Of a stretch of 64,000 nucleotides of DNA, positions 7,755 to 16,163 are shown one piece after another. Origin of the DNA: an uncultured Paracoccaceae bacterium (lineage in GTDB: Bacteria > Pseudomonadota > Alphaproteobacteria > Rhodobacterales > Rhodobacteraceae). Position 1 is the first letter of the stretch. Every line of letters begins with the position of its first letter. Location of the stretch: assembly GCA_947494675.1 (NCBI GenBank), contig CANLVP010000001.1:930001-994000 (forward strand), read 5' to 3'. Made by a program: the position numbers and the translations under genes. The notes beneath the pieces are model-generated. The model ran no database searches and was not told the DNA's origin. It was given only the letters and a program-made list of their open reading frames with translations.

Positions 7755-8628
7755 TGGCTTTGCACAGTCTTACGTGACCTGCGGCGACGTGGCCCTTTCG
7801 GTGCATCGCGCGGGGAGAGGCGCGCCGCTGATCCTGCTGCATGGCTATCCGCAAAATCACCACTGCTGGGAAAAGGTGGCACCGACGCTGGCGCAGCATT
7901 TCGACGTTATCGTCCCTGATCTGCGCGGCTATGGCGACAGCGATGCACCGCCCGACAATGCCGATCACAGCATCTATTCCAAGCGGCAGATGGCCGCCGA
8001 TATTGTCGCATTGATGGACGCGCTGGCGATCCCGCGCGCCCATATCCTTGGGCATGATCGCGGCGGGCGGGTCGCTTACCGCTTTGCGCTTGATCATCCC
8101 GACCGGCTGGACCGGCTGGGCATAATTGAGATCGTGCCGACGGGTGATTTCTGGGACAGCTGGAACGCTGACCTGGCGCTCAAGGCCTATCACTGGACCT
8201 TTCTGGCGCAGCCTGCGCCGCTGCCCGAACGGATGATTGGCGCTGACCCGGCGGGCTATATCGAATGGACGCTAAGTGCTTGGAACAACACCAAATCGCT
8301 TGCGCCTTTCAGTGCCGCCGCACTCAAAAGCTATACCGCGCAGGCGATGGACGCCGCGCACCTGCACGCGATGTGCGCCGATTACCGCGCCGGGGCCACG
8401 TTTGATCGCGCGTTGGACACGGCCGACAAAGGCCGTCAGATCGCCGCCCCGCTGCACTTTTTGTGGGCCGAGGGTGGGTTTCCCGCGCAAACCGGTGATC
8501 CGCTGGCGCTTTGGCGCGGCTGGGCACCAGAGGTAACGGGGCAATCCTGCGTCTCTGGCCATTTCGCGATGGAGGAAAACCCGCAAGCGGTGCTGGATGC
8601 CTTCCTGCCCTTCTTTAGCAGGCGTTAA
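7747..8628 (+). CDS. Alpha/beta hydrolase, haloacetate (fluoroacetate) dehalogenase-like
   Basis: 293 residues, alpha/beta-hydrolase fold. Oxyanion strand LLHGYPQNHHCW; PDLRGYGDSD; nucleophile elbow GHDRGGR with Asp104 and the carboxylate-binding Arg105 and Arg108; His272 in SGHFAMEENP completes the catalytic pair. The halide-pocket residues of fluoroacetate dehalogenases are present at matching spacing: His149-Trp150 (YHWTFLAQ), Trp179 and Tyr213 (CADYRAGA). The position of the usual acid Asp appears to be Glu128. Expected reaction: hydrolytic C-halogen cleavage of haloacetate to glycolate. An epoxide or ester hydrolase is the alternative. It overlaps the DUF1643 gene; no haloacid transporter is adjacent. 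Confidence 0.72.
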   Translation: MIDGFAQSYVTCGDVALSVHRAGRGAPLILLHGYPQNHHCWEKVAPTLAQHFDVIVPDLRGYGDSDAPPDNADHSIYSKRQMAADIVALMDALAIPRAHILGHDRGGRVAYRFALDHPDRLDRLGIIEIVPTGDFWDSWNADLALKAYHWTFLAQPAPLPERMIGADPAGYIEWTLSAWNNTKSLAPFSAAALKSYTAQAMDAAHLHAMCADYRAGATFDRALDTADKGRQIAAPLHFLWAEGGFPAQTGDPLALWRGWAPEVTGQSCVSGHFAMEENPQAVLDAFLPFFSRR

Positions 8629-8712
8629 CCACGCCGGCAGATTCATGATCTGTTCTCACCCGATATGTGGTAGACGCTGACCCGTCGGGGGCGACTGTTC
8701 AAAGGTTTCGTC

Positions 8713-9612
8713 ATGTTTGCAATTTTGGGTTTGATCGGGGTCGCATTGTCCGCCGCGGTCTTTGTGGACTTCGGCGGGGAAGAAGACGCCGACACCGATA
8801 ACATTGGCGACACCAAAGAACCCGATCCCGAAATTGTCTCTGTCAGTGACCTGCTGTCCGACACCGGCGAGGCGATGCCGGGTGCAGAGGCACTGGACAC
8901 CGAAGAGGGCGAGCTGCCCCTGAACCAGATCATCTATACCGGCGACGAAGGGGCCAGCATCGCGGCAGAGGACGGTGATGATTACCTCCACGGCGGCGAC
9001 GGTGCTGATGAACTGTATGGCGGCGCTGGCAATGATGAACTGCATGGCGGGCGCAACGACGACTTTATCATCGGGGATGAGGGCGACGACACGCTCTATG
9101 GCCACGTCGGGGATGACGTGCTTGATGGTGGTGACGGCAACGACACCTTGGTTGGCGGCGATGGCGACGACAGGCTTGATGGTGGCGATGGTGACGATGT
9201 CCTTACCGGCTATCTGGGCGACGACACGCTGATCGGCGGCGATGGCGCGGATATGCTCAACGGTGGTGGCGGCAATGACCTGCTGATCGGCACCGGCGAT
9301 GACGACACGGATTTCCTCAACGGTGGCTCTGGCGATGACCGGATTGAGGCTGGCGTTGGCGATCACCTGAATGGCGGCACCGGCGCTGATACCTTTGCGG
9401 TGCTGAACAATGGCGGCGCATTCATCGACGATTTCGATCCGGCAGAGGACGTGATCGAACTTGGCTATGACACCGTGCCGCCTGTGCTGACGACCGCCAA
9501 CGGCGACGATGGCCTGACCCTTTTTGCCGATGGCGAGGCGGTGGCGACCTTGGGTGGCGTGACCACGCTTGATCTGTCCACGGTGCGGCTGATCCCGCTG
9601 GAAGCGGCTTAA
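8713..9612 (+). CDS. Calcium-binding RTX-repeat protein with N-terminal hydrophobic segment
   Basis: 299 residues, very acidic. Residues about 90-225 hold a run of RTX nonapeptide repeats (GGxGxDxLx type, such as GGDGNDTLVGGDGDDRLDGG), which bind calcium and fold as a parallel beta roll. The N terminus (FAILGLIGVALSAAVFVDF) is a hydrophobic segment followed by an acidic linker, so it may be membrane-anchored or Sec-exported rather than a classical type I substrate; a C-terminal FIDDFDPAEDVIELGY ... LDLSTVRLIPL block resembles RTX secretion tails. No type I secretion genes are nearby. Single-gene unit between the hydrolase and rpsO. Confidence 0.8.
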   Translation: MFAILGLIGVALSAAVFVDFGGEEDADTDNIGDTKEPDPEIVSVSDLLSDTGEAMPGAEALDTEEGELPLNQIIYTGDEGASIAAEDGDDYLHGGDGADELYGGAGNDELHGGRNDDFIIGDEGDDTLYGHVGDDVLDGGDGNDTLVGGDGDDRLDGGDGDDVLTGYLGDDTLIGGDGADMLNGGGGNDLLIGTGDDDTDFLNGGSGDDRIEAGVGDHLNGGTGADTFAVLNNGGAFIDDFDPAEDVIELGYDTVPPVLTTANGDDGLTLFADGEAVATLGGVTTLDLSTVRLIPLEAA

Positions 9613-9764
9613 CGCGCGACCCAGCACACAAAACCCTTTTCAAAGCTGTCTTTATTGCCTAAACGCACGCATCCGCACAGGGAATCCCCTTGTCGGACCC
9701 TCCATGGGCCTTTCTGGACGACATCCCGGATCGCGCCATCAACCCTTTAACAAAGGAGACCCCG
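9613..9764 (+). promoter_or_regulatory. rpsO leader region
   Basis: 152 bases before rpsO with no ORF of its own that I trust. It contains short GC complements around 9697-9745 (for example GGGAATCCCC and the GACGACATCCCGGATC stretch) and the strong AAAGGAG site just before the ATG. S15 represses its own mRNA in several bacteria, so a leader structure is plausible here, but I cannot match it to a known S15 motif. Confidence 0.35.
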
Positions 9765-10034
9765 ATGTCGATTACTGCTGAAGACAAAGCCCGGATCATG
9801 AAAGAATTCGCCATCAAAGAAGGCGATACTGGTTCCCCCGAAGTGCAGGTTGCGATCCTGTCCAGCCGGATTGCCACACTGACCGAGCACTTTAAGACCC
9901 ACAAAAAAGACAACCACGGCCGTCGCGGCCTGCTGAAGATGGTGGCCCTGCGCCGCAAGCTTCTGGACTATACCCGCGGCAAGGATGAGGCCCGTTATCA
10001 GGACCTGATCAAGCGCCTGGGCCTGCGTCGCTAA
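9765..10034 (+). CDS. rpsO: 30S ribosomal protein S15
   Basis: 89 residues, the exact family length, from the ATG at 9765 preceded by AAAGGAG. Diagnostic blocks: [36 protein letters not shown] and [20 protein letters not shown], with the terminal KRLGLRR. S15 binds the 16S rRNA central domain and bridges to 23S rRNA. A longer in-frame start at 9690 lacks a ribosome-binding site and adds non-family residues. In many bacteria pnp follows directly; here it is about 3.9 kb downstream. Confidence 0.97.
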   Translation: MSITAEDKARIMKEFAIKEGDTGSPEVQVAILSSRIATLTEHFKTHKKDNHGRRGLLKMVALRRKLLDYTRGKDEARYQDLIKRLGLRR

Positions 10035-10063
10035 GCCGACGCGCCACAGTCAAGAATACGTCG

Positions 10064-10089
10064 AACGCCCGCCTTGCGCGGGCGTTTTG
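10064..10089 (+). terminator. Intrinsic terminator of rpsO
   Basis: AACGCCCGC, five-base loop, GCGGGCGTT followed by TT and GC; 9-bp GC-rich stem about 30 bases after the rpsO stop. Confidence 0.85.
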
Positions 10090-10091
10090 CG

Positions 10092-11303
10092 TTAAGCGGG
10101 CGCGCTTTGACGAAAGCGGAACCCGTCCAGCACAAAGAGCCCTGCACCGGCGGCAAGGCCAAAAGCGCAACCGATCCATGCGGTCCCGGCGTAGTCAGTG
10201 AAAAGCGTGGCCCCCGCCAATGTGCCTGCCGCAAACATCGTCCCGCCAAAGTGCGACACGGATACCAGACCGGACCCTGCACCGGGCCGGTCCGCCATCA
10301 GGTCTTGCACGTAACCGACGGTCACCGACAGCAGAATGCCCGCGCCGATCCCGCCCGGAATGACCATGATCCAGGCCGTTGCCATGTCGGGCATGCCCGC
10401 AAAGATCGACAGAAAGCCTGCGTAGATCGTGATCCCGACAAAGATCATGCCCGTGCGCGTCACATAGCGCAGCAGTGCCGCCGCCATCAGCATGATCGGC
10501 GCCTCGATCAAAGCGACGGCCCCGGCAAACCAGCCCACGTCGGCCTCTGACCCCGCCAGATTGTTCAGGATCAAAAGCCCCAGCAGAATATTATACAGCG
10601 CGTTCACCCCGATGATGATGGCGATCAAGACCATGCGGATCATGACGCGCGGCTCTGTCACCTCGCGCAGCGACGCGAAAAAGCCCAAGCCCGATTGCTT
10701 GTCCAACGCTGATTGATCGCGCGGCCAAGACGTGGCGACCAGCAGCAAAACGACGGCATTGATGCAGGCCATGAAACCGTAGACGGCCAACAGGTCCATG
10801 CCCCCCGCCACGGCAATGGCCAGCACCGGCGGCGTCAGGCCAAAGGCCCCGGCAAATGCCGCGCGCACCAGCGACAGACTGAAGTCCTTGTCCAGCTTGG
10901 GATTGTTGCTGGCCGAGAGGCTCGCCATGGCGAAATACTGGGTGAATGTCGTGGCCGAGATCGGGAACAACACCACATGCGCGAGGATGAACGTGGCCTT
11001 GGCGGGCAGGAAAAAGACGCAGCACGCAGCGACAACTCCGACCGCCGTGCAGCCCATCAGAAACTCGCGATAGCGGCCTGTCTGATCGGTGTAGATCCCC
11101 ACCGCGACCGAGGCCAACATGCTGAAAAGCGCGCCAGCGGTGCTGATAATCGCGTAAGTCGTGTTGGACAGACCCAACCGCTCAATCCCGATAACCGACT
11201 GAAACGGCACGATTGCCGCGACGGAAATCCCCATCAACGTGATGCAGAAAAACGCGAGCCGCAGCAGGCGATCGTTCCAGGAATGTGCGAGAAGTTGCAA
11301 CAC
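10092..11303 (-). CDS. MFS transporter, sugar-efflux-transporter-like
   Basis: 403 residues with about 12 hydrophobic segments and an Arg/Lys-rich cytoplasmic loop near the middle (SWPRDQSALDKQSG). The A-loop-like motif between helices 2 and 3 is GIYTDQTGRYR, typical of MFS. The overall layout and segments such as FPISATTFTQYFAMASLS and FGGTMFAAGTLAG resemble the SET/YceL sugar efflux subgroup. Substrate unknown. It is a single reverse-strand gene converging on rpsO, sharing its terminator region, and divergent from aqpZ. Confidence 0.75.
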   Translation of the reverse strand: MLQLLAHSWNDRLLRLAFFCITLMGISVAAIVPFQSVIGIERLGLSNTTYAIISTAGALFSMLASVAVGIYTDQTGRYREFLMGCTAVGVVAACCVFFLPAKATFILAHVVLFPISATTFTQYFAMASLSASNNPKLDKDFSLSLVRAAFAGAFGLTPPVLAIAVAGGMDLLAVYGFMACINAVVLLLVATSWPRDQSALDKQSGLGFFASLREVTEPRVMIRMVLIAIIIGVNALYNILLGLLILNNLAGSEADVGWFAGAVALIEAPIMLMAAALLRYVTRTGMIFVGITIYAGFLSIFAGMPDMATAWIMVIPGGIGAGILLSVTVGYVQDLMADRPGAGSGLVSVSHFGGTMFAAGTLAGATLFTDYAGTAWIGCAFGLAAGAGLFVLDGFRFRQSAPA

Positions 11304-11447
11304 GTTGCCAGTCCTTATGGGTGGACGCCGACCATAGGGCCGCCATGCAACATTGGCGAGAGAAATGAAACAAACCGGCGATCATTCCCCTTAAGGGCGT
11401 CCGGCGACTGCGACAAAAGGTGCCAGAGATTAAAACAGGGAACGATC

Positions 11448-12131
11448 ATGAAAAAACAAATTGCCGAATTTATCGGGACATTCACCTTGGTGCTGATCGG
11501 CTGCGGCTCTGCCGTGATCGCGGGCGCTGATATTGGCCTGACAGGGATCAGCTTTGCCTTTGGCTTGGCGCTGATCGGCATGGCCTACGGGATCGGTCCG
11601 GTGTCGGGCTGTCACATCAACCCAGCCGTGTCGCTGGGTGCTGTTGCCGCTGGCCGGATGCAGATGGGCGAAGCCATCAGCTACATCATCGCGCAGGTGG
11701 CGGGTGCCATCGCAGCGGCTGCCGTGCTCTTTTTGATCGCGAGCGGTAAGGCGGATTACGCAGTCGCCGAAAACGGTCTGGGCCAGAACGGCTGGGGCGC
11801 CGGTTACCTTGGCGAATACAACATGGTTGCGGCCTTTGTGTTCGAGGCTGTCGCGACCTTCCTCTTTGTTGTTGTGATCCTTGGCGCGACCGGTTCTGGC
11901 GCACCTGCGGCGATGGCCGGCCTTGCGATTGGCTTGACGCTTGTCGCGATCCACCTCGTTGGCATCAACGTCACCGGCGTATCGGTGAACCCTGCGCGGT
12001 CCATTGGGCCAGCACTTTTTGCAGGCACTGGCGCGCTGTCGCAGCTGTGGCTTTTCATTGTGGCGCCCATCGTCGGTGCCGTGGCGGCTGGTTTGCTTTT
12101 CAAATCTGGCAATTTGGACAGCGACGGCTGA
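11448..12131 (+). CDS. aqpZ: Aquaporin Z
   Basis: 227 residues from the ATG at 11448. Six membrane helices with both NPA boxes: SGCHINPAVSLG near residue 58 and GVSVNPARSIGPAL near residue 178. The Arg after the second NPA and the AqpZ-like His (VAIHLVG) and small loop residues fit a water-specific channel rather than a glyceroporin. The coding frame stays open far upstream, but the N-terminal MKKQIAEFIGTF is the family start. Followed by a strong terminator. Confidence 0.95.
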   Translation: MKKQIAEFIGTFTLVLIGCGSAVIAGADIGLTGISFAFGLALIGMAYGIGPVSGCHINPAVSLGAVAAGRMQMGEAISYIIAQVAGAIAAAAVLFLIASGKADYAVAENGLGQNGWGAGYLGEYNMVAAFVFEAVATFLFVVVILGATGSGAPAAMAGLAIGLTLVAIHLVGINVTGVSVNPARSIGPALFAGTGALSQLWLFIVAPIVGAVAAGLLFKSGNLDSDG

Positions 12132-12162
12132 CGATCCCGATCTGACCAAAACCACCAGAGAG

Positions 12163-12191
12163 CGCCCGCAAGCCCAGCTTGCGGGCGTTTT
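12163..12191 (+). terminator. Intrinsic terminator of aqpZ
   Basis: CGCCCGCAAGC, three-base loop, GCTTGCGGGCG, then TTTT: an 11-bp perfect stem with T-tract, between the convergent aqpZ and tetR-type genes. Confidence 0.9.
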
Positions 12192-12196
12192 CGTAT

Positions 12197-12748
12197 TCAG
12201 GGCCGCAACAAAAGCCGCGTCAATGCAGGCAGGCCCGTGGCGATGTCGCCCGACCCTTTGGCCGTCAGATCATCAAGCCCCAGATAGGCGGCATAGATCG
12301 CTTGCGGCAGGTCAGGATCGGTCAGCCCGACCCCTGCCAAAAGCTTGGCGACAAAGGCGACCCGGATCGCGTCGACCTCTGACAATGCCGCGCTGACGTC
12401 GCTGTCGGTCAGCGCCCAAGCGCGCACCGCAGGTTCAATGGCGCGGCCACCAAAGGCATCTGGCGGGGCCTCTGCCGCGCGGGCCAAAAGGCGCTGCAAC
12501 TGCGCGGCTGCATTGGGTTCTTGGGCGACGGCATCGATCACTTCGGTCGCGACCTTGGTGCGCCACAGGGCCAGCATCTGCGCCTTGTAGTCCGGCAAAT
12601 CCTGAAAGTGCCAGTAGAACGACCCCTTGGTCGTTTTGAGCGTGCGGGCCAACGCCTCTGCCCGCAAAGCGCCCGGCCCGTCGGCGGCAAGCGCACGGAA
12701 CCCGGCAGCCAACCAATCTTCTTTTGTAAGGCGCGGCGATTTGACCAT
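12197..12748 (-). CDS. TetR-family transcriptional regulator
   Basis: 183 residues from the ATG at 12748 (a TTG two codons upstream is possible). N-terminal TetR helix-turn-helix: LTKEDWLAAGFRALAADG, ALARTLKTTKGSFYWHFQDL, the latter being the recognition helix region. The C-terminal ligand domain is alpha-helical with no known specificity. It is divergent from the membrane-protein pair at 12826, and two identical-type palindromes lie between them, so it probably represses itself and that pair. Confidence 0.88.
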   Translation of the reverse strand: MVKSPRLTKEDWLAAGFRALAADGPGALRAEALARTLKTTKGSFYWHFQDLPDYKAQMLALWRTKVATEVIDAVAQEPNAAAQLQRLLARAAEAPPDAFGGRAIEPAVRAWALTDSDVSAALSEVDAIRVAFVAKLLAGVGLTDPDLPQAIYAAYLGLDDLTAKGSGDIATGLPALTRLLLRP

Positions 12749-12756
12749 GTCCAAAC

Positions 12757-12770
12757 ATACGCTGCCGTAT
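12757..12770. promoter_or_regulatory. Operator palindrome 1 of the TetR-type regulator
   Basis: ATACG-CTGC-CGTAT, a 14-bp palindrome 9 bases upstream of the regulator start. Twin of the site at 12794, centre to centre 37 bp. Directly beside it TTGACT (12770-12775) could be the -35 box of the rightward promoter. Confidence 0.7.
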
Positions 12771-12793
12771 TGACTTGCGCAAATGATGATTCC

Positions 12794-12807
12794 ATACGGT
12801 AGCGTAT
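12794..12807. promoter_or_regulatory. Operator palindrome 2 of the TetR-type regulator
   Basis: ATACG-GTAG-CGTAT, same arms as site 1, 19 bases before the ATG at 12826. It would overlap the -10 region of a promoter whose -35 is TTGACT at 12770, consistent with repression. Confidence 0.7.
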
Positions 12808-12825
12808 GTTATTGGAGATACCCGC

Positions 12826-13206
12826 ATGACACAGACAAACCGATGGCACCTTGTGGCCGCTGTGCTGATGACCCTGACCGTCTTGATCCACGTCTTTCTG
12901 GGTGGGCCAGAGGTGATGGACCCGATCCGCGCCAGCACGCTTGATCCGCTGGTCATCGCCGTCACGAATGTGGTCTGGCACGCGATCACGCTGCTATTGG
13001 CGATCTTCGCGGTGGCGCTGTTCTGGCTGAGCCGTCATGCCAACCGCCCGCTTTGGGCGCTGGTCTTGGCCATGCAAGTGGGCTTTGCCCTGATCTTTTT
13101 GGGCTATGGGATCGCCGACCTTGGGACGATTTGGCCGATGTCACAATGGGTTATCTTTCTGGGCATTCCCGCGCTGATGTTGATGGGTGAAAGGACCCGC
13201 GCATGA
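12826..13206 (+). CDS. Small four-helix inner-membrane protein
   Basis: 126 residues with about four hydrophobic segments (LVAAVLMTLTVLIHVFLGG, VVWHAITLLLAIFAVALFW, LWALVLAMQVGFALIFLGYG, WVIFLGIPALMLMG). One His lies in each of the first two helices. No known domain recognised. The ribosome-binding site is TTGGAGAT nine bases before the ATG. The ATGA overlap with the next gene and the shared TetR operators show that the pair is one regulated unit. It might be a partner subunit of the second membrane protein. Confidence 0.6.
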   Translation: MTQTNRWHLVAAVLMTLTVLIHVFLGGPEVMDPIRASTLDPLVIAVTNVVWHAITLLLAIFAVALFWLSRHANRPLWALVLAMQVGFALIFLGYGIADLGTIWPMSQWVIFLGIPALMLMGERTRA

Positions 13207-13790
13207 CCAAATTGCGCAATCTGCACCGGGTCATCGCGATGATCCTCGCCGCGTTTGTCGCGGCACATCTGGGTAACCATGTGCTGATCTTTGCCGGGGC
13301 CGATTGGCATATCCGGGGCATGGATGCGTTGCGCATCGTTTACCGCAACCCCGTGGTCGAGCCGATACTGATTGCGGGCTTTGCCGTGCAGATCGTGATC
13401 GGCCTGCGCCTGCTGTGGCAGCGCGGCTGGCCGCAGCGCTTTTGGCCGCGGTTGCAAGTCCTCTCGGGTGGTGTGCTGGCGCTGTTCCTGATCCAGCATA
13501 TCAGCGCCACGCTACTCGCGCGCGCAACCATCGACACCAACATCTACTTTGCCGCCGCCGTGGTCAGCCGCGCGCCATACGTCTGGTATTTTGCGCCCTA
13601 TTACACCCTTGGCGTCGCCGCCCTTTTTGCCCATATCGCGGTGTTGCTGCACCGCCACCCAAAACGCCGCCCGTGGGCTTGGCCGGTGCTGGCGGCAGGC
13701 CTTACCTTGGGCGTCGCACTTGTCGCGGCGATGATGGCCATCGACCTGCCCCCTGCCTATGACGCCCACATCGGCGACGGTTTGCTTTAA
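13203..13790 (+). CDS. Five-helix inner-membrane protein with intramembrane histidines, cytochrome-b-like
   Basis: 195 residues, about five membrane helices. Histidines lie in or near the helices: LHRVIAMILAAFVAAHLGNH at the N terminus, LIQHISATLL in the third helix and FAHIAVLLHRHP in the fourth. This spacing resembles b-type haem-anchoring subunits such as those of succinate dehydrogenase/fumarate reductase, but no catalytic flavin or iron-sulfur partner is nearby, so haem binding is only a suggestion. Overlaps the previous gene by ATGA; regulated by the TetR-type protein. Confidence 0.55.
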   Translation: MTKLRNLHRVIAMILAAFVAAHLGNHVLIFAGADWHIRGMDALRIVYRNPVVEPILIAGFAVQIVIGLRLLWQRGWPQRFWPRLQVLSGGVLALFLIQHISATLLARATIDTNIYFAAAVVSRAPYVWYFAPYYTLGVAALFAHIAVLLHRHPKRRPWAWPVLAAGLTLGVALVAAMMAIDLPPAYDAHIGDGLL

Positions 13791-13959
13791 CTGACGCGAC
13801 AACCTCTTCCCAAACACACCAATCCCGTGTATGCGGCCCCCATCTGAGACGTGGCGCCTCGACCCCGGCGCCATACAAAGGATAGGGGTCGGCGGCATGG
13901 GGCCGCCAATTCATAGGGCACTCGGACCGCCGAGATTGGCCCATTCAGAAAGACGATAG
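13791..13959 (+). promoter_or_regulatory. pnp leader with compound hairpin
   Basis: 169 bases before pnp. A nested hairpin is formed by CCAAT (13906-13910) with ATTGG (13935-13939) and inside it CTCGG (13921-13925)/CCGAG (13930-13934). A second stem TGGCGC / GGCGCCA lies around 13851-13872. In E. coli PNPase autoregulates through a leader cleaved by RNase III; a comparable leader structure is plausible here. Confidence 0.4.
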
Positions 13960-16092
13960 ATGTTTAACGAAGTGAAAAAATCCATCCAGTGGGGTCCTGA
14001 GACTCTGACACTGGAAACAGGCAAGGTTGCCCGTCAGGCCGACGGTTCAGTCATTGCCACGCTGGGCGAAACCAGCGTCATGGCCAACGTAACGTTCGCC
14101 AAAAAGCCAAAGCCGGGTCAGGACTTCTTTCCGCTGACCGTTCATTACCAAGAGAAATACTATGCCGCCGGTAAAGTCCCCGGTGGTTTCTTCAAGCGCG
14201 AAGCGCGTCCGACCGAAAAAGAGACGCTGACAGCACGCTTGATCGACCGTCCAATCCGTCCGCTGTTCGTCGGTGGCTTCAAGCATGAAGTGCTGGTGAT
14301 GTGCACCGTGCTGAGCCACGATCTGGTCAACGACCCCGATATGGTCGCGATGATCGCCGCATCCGCTGCGCTGACGATTTCCGGCGCACCGTTCATGGGC
14401 CCAATCGCTGCTTGCCGCGTCGGCTATGAAGATGGCGATTACATCTTGAACCCTGAAATGGACGACATGCACAACCTGCGCATGAACCCAGAGCAGCGTT
14501 TGGACCTTGTTGTTGCGGGCACCAAAGACGCCGTGATGATGGTGGAATCAGAAGCCTACGAGCTGACCGAAGACGAAATGCTGGGCGCTGTGACATTCGC
14601 ACACGAGCAGATCCAGCCGGTCATCGACCTGATCATCGATCTGGCCGAAGATGCCGCGAAAGAGCCGTTTGACTTCCAGCCGCCAGATTACTCTGACCTG
14701 TCTGCCGCTGTGAAAGCCGCTGGCGAAGACAAGATGCGTGCCGCCTATGCGATCCTTGATAAGCAGGAACGCACCGGTGCCGTAGCACAGGCCAAGGCTG
14801 ACATCGTTGAAGCCCTGACCGAAGAACAGCAAGAAGATCCGAACCTCGGTTCTGCCCTCAAAGGTCTGGAATCATCCATCCTGCGCGGCGCTGTCGTGAA
14901 GGAAGGCAAGCGGATCGATGGTCGTAAACTCGACGAAATCCGCGACATCGTGTCCGAAACCGGCATCCTGCCACGGACCCACGGTTCGGCGCTCTTCACA
15001 CGCGGCGAAACCCAAGGTCTGGTTGTGACCACATTGGGCACCGGCGACGATGAGCAGATGATCGACGCGCTGTCGGGCATGTATAAGTCGAACTTCATGC
15101 TGCACTACAACTTCCCACCCTATTCGGTTGGTGAAGCAGGTCGCGTGGGCCCTCCCGGACGTCGTGAGATCGGCCATGGTAAGCTGGCTTGGCGTGCGCT
15201 TCAGGCGGTTCTGCCTGCGGCAACCGACTTCCCCTACACCATCCGTCTGGTGTCCGAGATCACTGAATCCAACGGCTCATCCTCGATGGCCTCCGTTTGT
15301 GGTGGTTCCTTGTCGATGATGGACGCGGGTGTGCCGCTTAAGAACGCGGTTGCCGGTGTGGCCATGGGTCTGGTCATGGAAGACGATGGCGAATACGCGA
15401 TCCTGTCTGACATCTTGGGTGACGAAGATCACCTTGGCGACATGGACTTTAAGGTCGCAGGGACTGAGAACGGCATCACCTCGCTGCAGATGGACATCAA
15501 GATCGCAGGCATCACGCCAGAGATCATGAAGAAAGCGCTGGAGCAGGCGAAAGCAGGCCGGATGCACATCCTTGGTGAGATGGGCAAAGCCCTGACGGGC
15601 GCCAAAGATCTGGGCGTGCACGCACCCAAGATCGAAACGATGCAGATCAACACCGACAAGATCCGTGAAGTTATCGGGTCCGGCGGTAAGGTCATCCGCG
15701 AAATCGTGGAAGTCTCTGGTGCCAAGGTCGATATCAATGACGACGGTATCATCAAGATCGCATCCAACGACGCCGAAGCCATCAAGAAAGCCCACGACAT
15801 GATCTGGTCCATCGTGGCCGAGCCAGAAGAAGGCAAGATCTACAAAGGGACCGTTGTGAAACTGGTCGACTTTGGTGCTTTCGTGAACTTCTTTGGCAAG
15901 CGCGACGGCCTTGTGCACGTCAGCCAGATCGAAAACCGCCGCTTGAACCACCCGTCCGACGTCCTCAAAGAGGGCCAGGAAGTTTGGGTCAAATTGCTGG
16001 GCTTTGACGACCGCGGCAAGGTCCGCCTGTCGATGAAGATCGTCGATCAGGAAACCGGCGAAGAAGCGAAAAAGGAAGAAGCCGAAGGCTAA
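13960..16092 (+). CDS. pnp: Polyribonucleotide nucleotidyltransferase (PNPase)
   Basis: 710 residues, full length. Two RNase PH domains (about 1-230 and 315-550; [22 protein letters not shown] in the first and the active [18 protein letters not shown] and [15 protein letters not shown] in the second), a KH domain near 555-610 ([17 protein letters not shown], GxxG loop) and an S1 domain near 620-690 ([19 protein letters not shown]). It phosphorolyses RNA 3' to 5' and forms a degradosome core. Codon choice is that of a highly expressed gene. A strong terminator follows. Confidence 0.97.
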   Translation: MFNEVKKSIQWGPETLTLETGKVARQADGSVIATLGETSVMANVTFAKKPKPGQDFFPLTVHYQEKYYAAGKVPGGFFKREARPTEKETLTARLIDRPIRPLFVGGFKHEVLVMCTVLSHDLVNDPDMVAMIAASAALTISGAPFMGPIAACRVGYEDGDYILNPEMDDMHNLRMNPEQRLDLVVAGTKDAVMMVESEAYELTEDEMLGAVTFAHEQIQPVIDLIIDLAEDAAKEPFDFQPPDYSDLSAAVKAAGEDKMRAAYAILDKQERTGAVAQAKADIVEALTEEQQEDPNLGSALKGLESSILRGAVVKEGKRIDGRKLDEIRDIVSETGILPRTHGSALFTRGETQGLVVTTLGTGDDEQMIDALSGMYKSNFMLHYNFPPYSVGEAGRVGPPGRREIGHGKLAWRALQAVLPAATDFPYTIRLVSEITESNGSSSMASVCGGSLSMMDAGVPLKNAVAGVAMGLVMEDDGEYAILSDILGDEDHLGDMDFKVAGTENGITSLQMDIKIAGITPEIMKKALEQAKAGRMHILGEMGKALTGAKDLGVHAPKIETMQINTDKIREVIGSGGKVIREIVEVSGAKVDINDDGIIKIASNDAEAIKKAHDMIWSIVAEPEEGKIYKGTVVKLVDFGAFVNFFGKRDGLVHVSQIENRRLNHPSDVLKEGQEVWVKLLGFDDRGKVRLSMKIVDQETGEEAKKEEAEG

Positions 16093-16111
16093 GCGCCTTT
16101 GCTTTGAAGAT

Positions 16112-16144
16112 AAAAAGCCCCGGTGGAAACACCGGGGCTTTTTT
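16112..16144 (+). terminator. Intrinsic terminator of pnp
   Basis: AAAAAGCCCCGGTG, GAAA tetraloop, CACCGGGGCTTTTTT: 14-bp stem with T-tract 20 bases after the pnp stop. It also works for the convergent gene at 16164 because of its A/T flanks on both sides. Confidence 0.95.
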
Positions 16145-16163
16145 GTTGGTGCCAGTCGGCAGG

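Noticed and set aside
8940-9380. DNA tandem-repeat array
   Set aside because: The GGCGATGG-like periodicity is the coding of RTX nonapeptides, not an independent DNA repeat.
10713-12131. A 472-codon plus-strand frame running into aqpZ
   Set aside because: The first 245 codons are antisense to the MFS gene and low-complexity (Arg/Gln/His-rich); only the part from 11448 is aqpZ.
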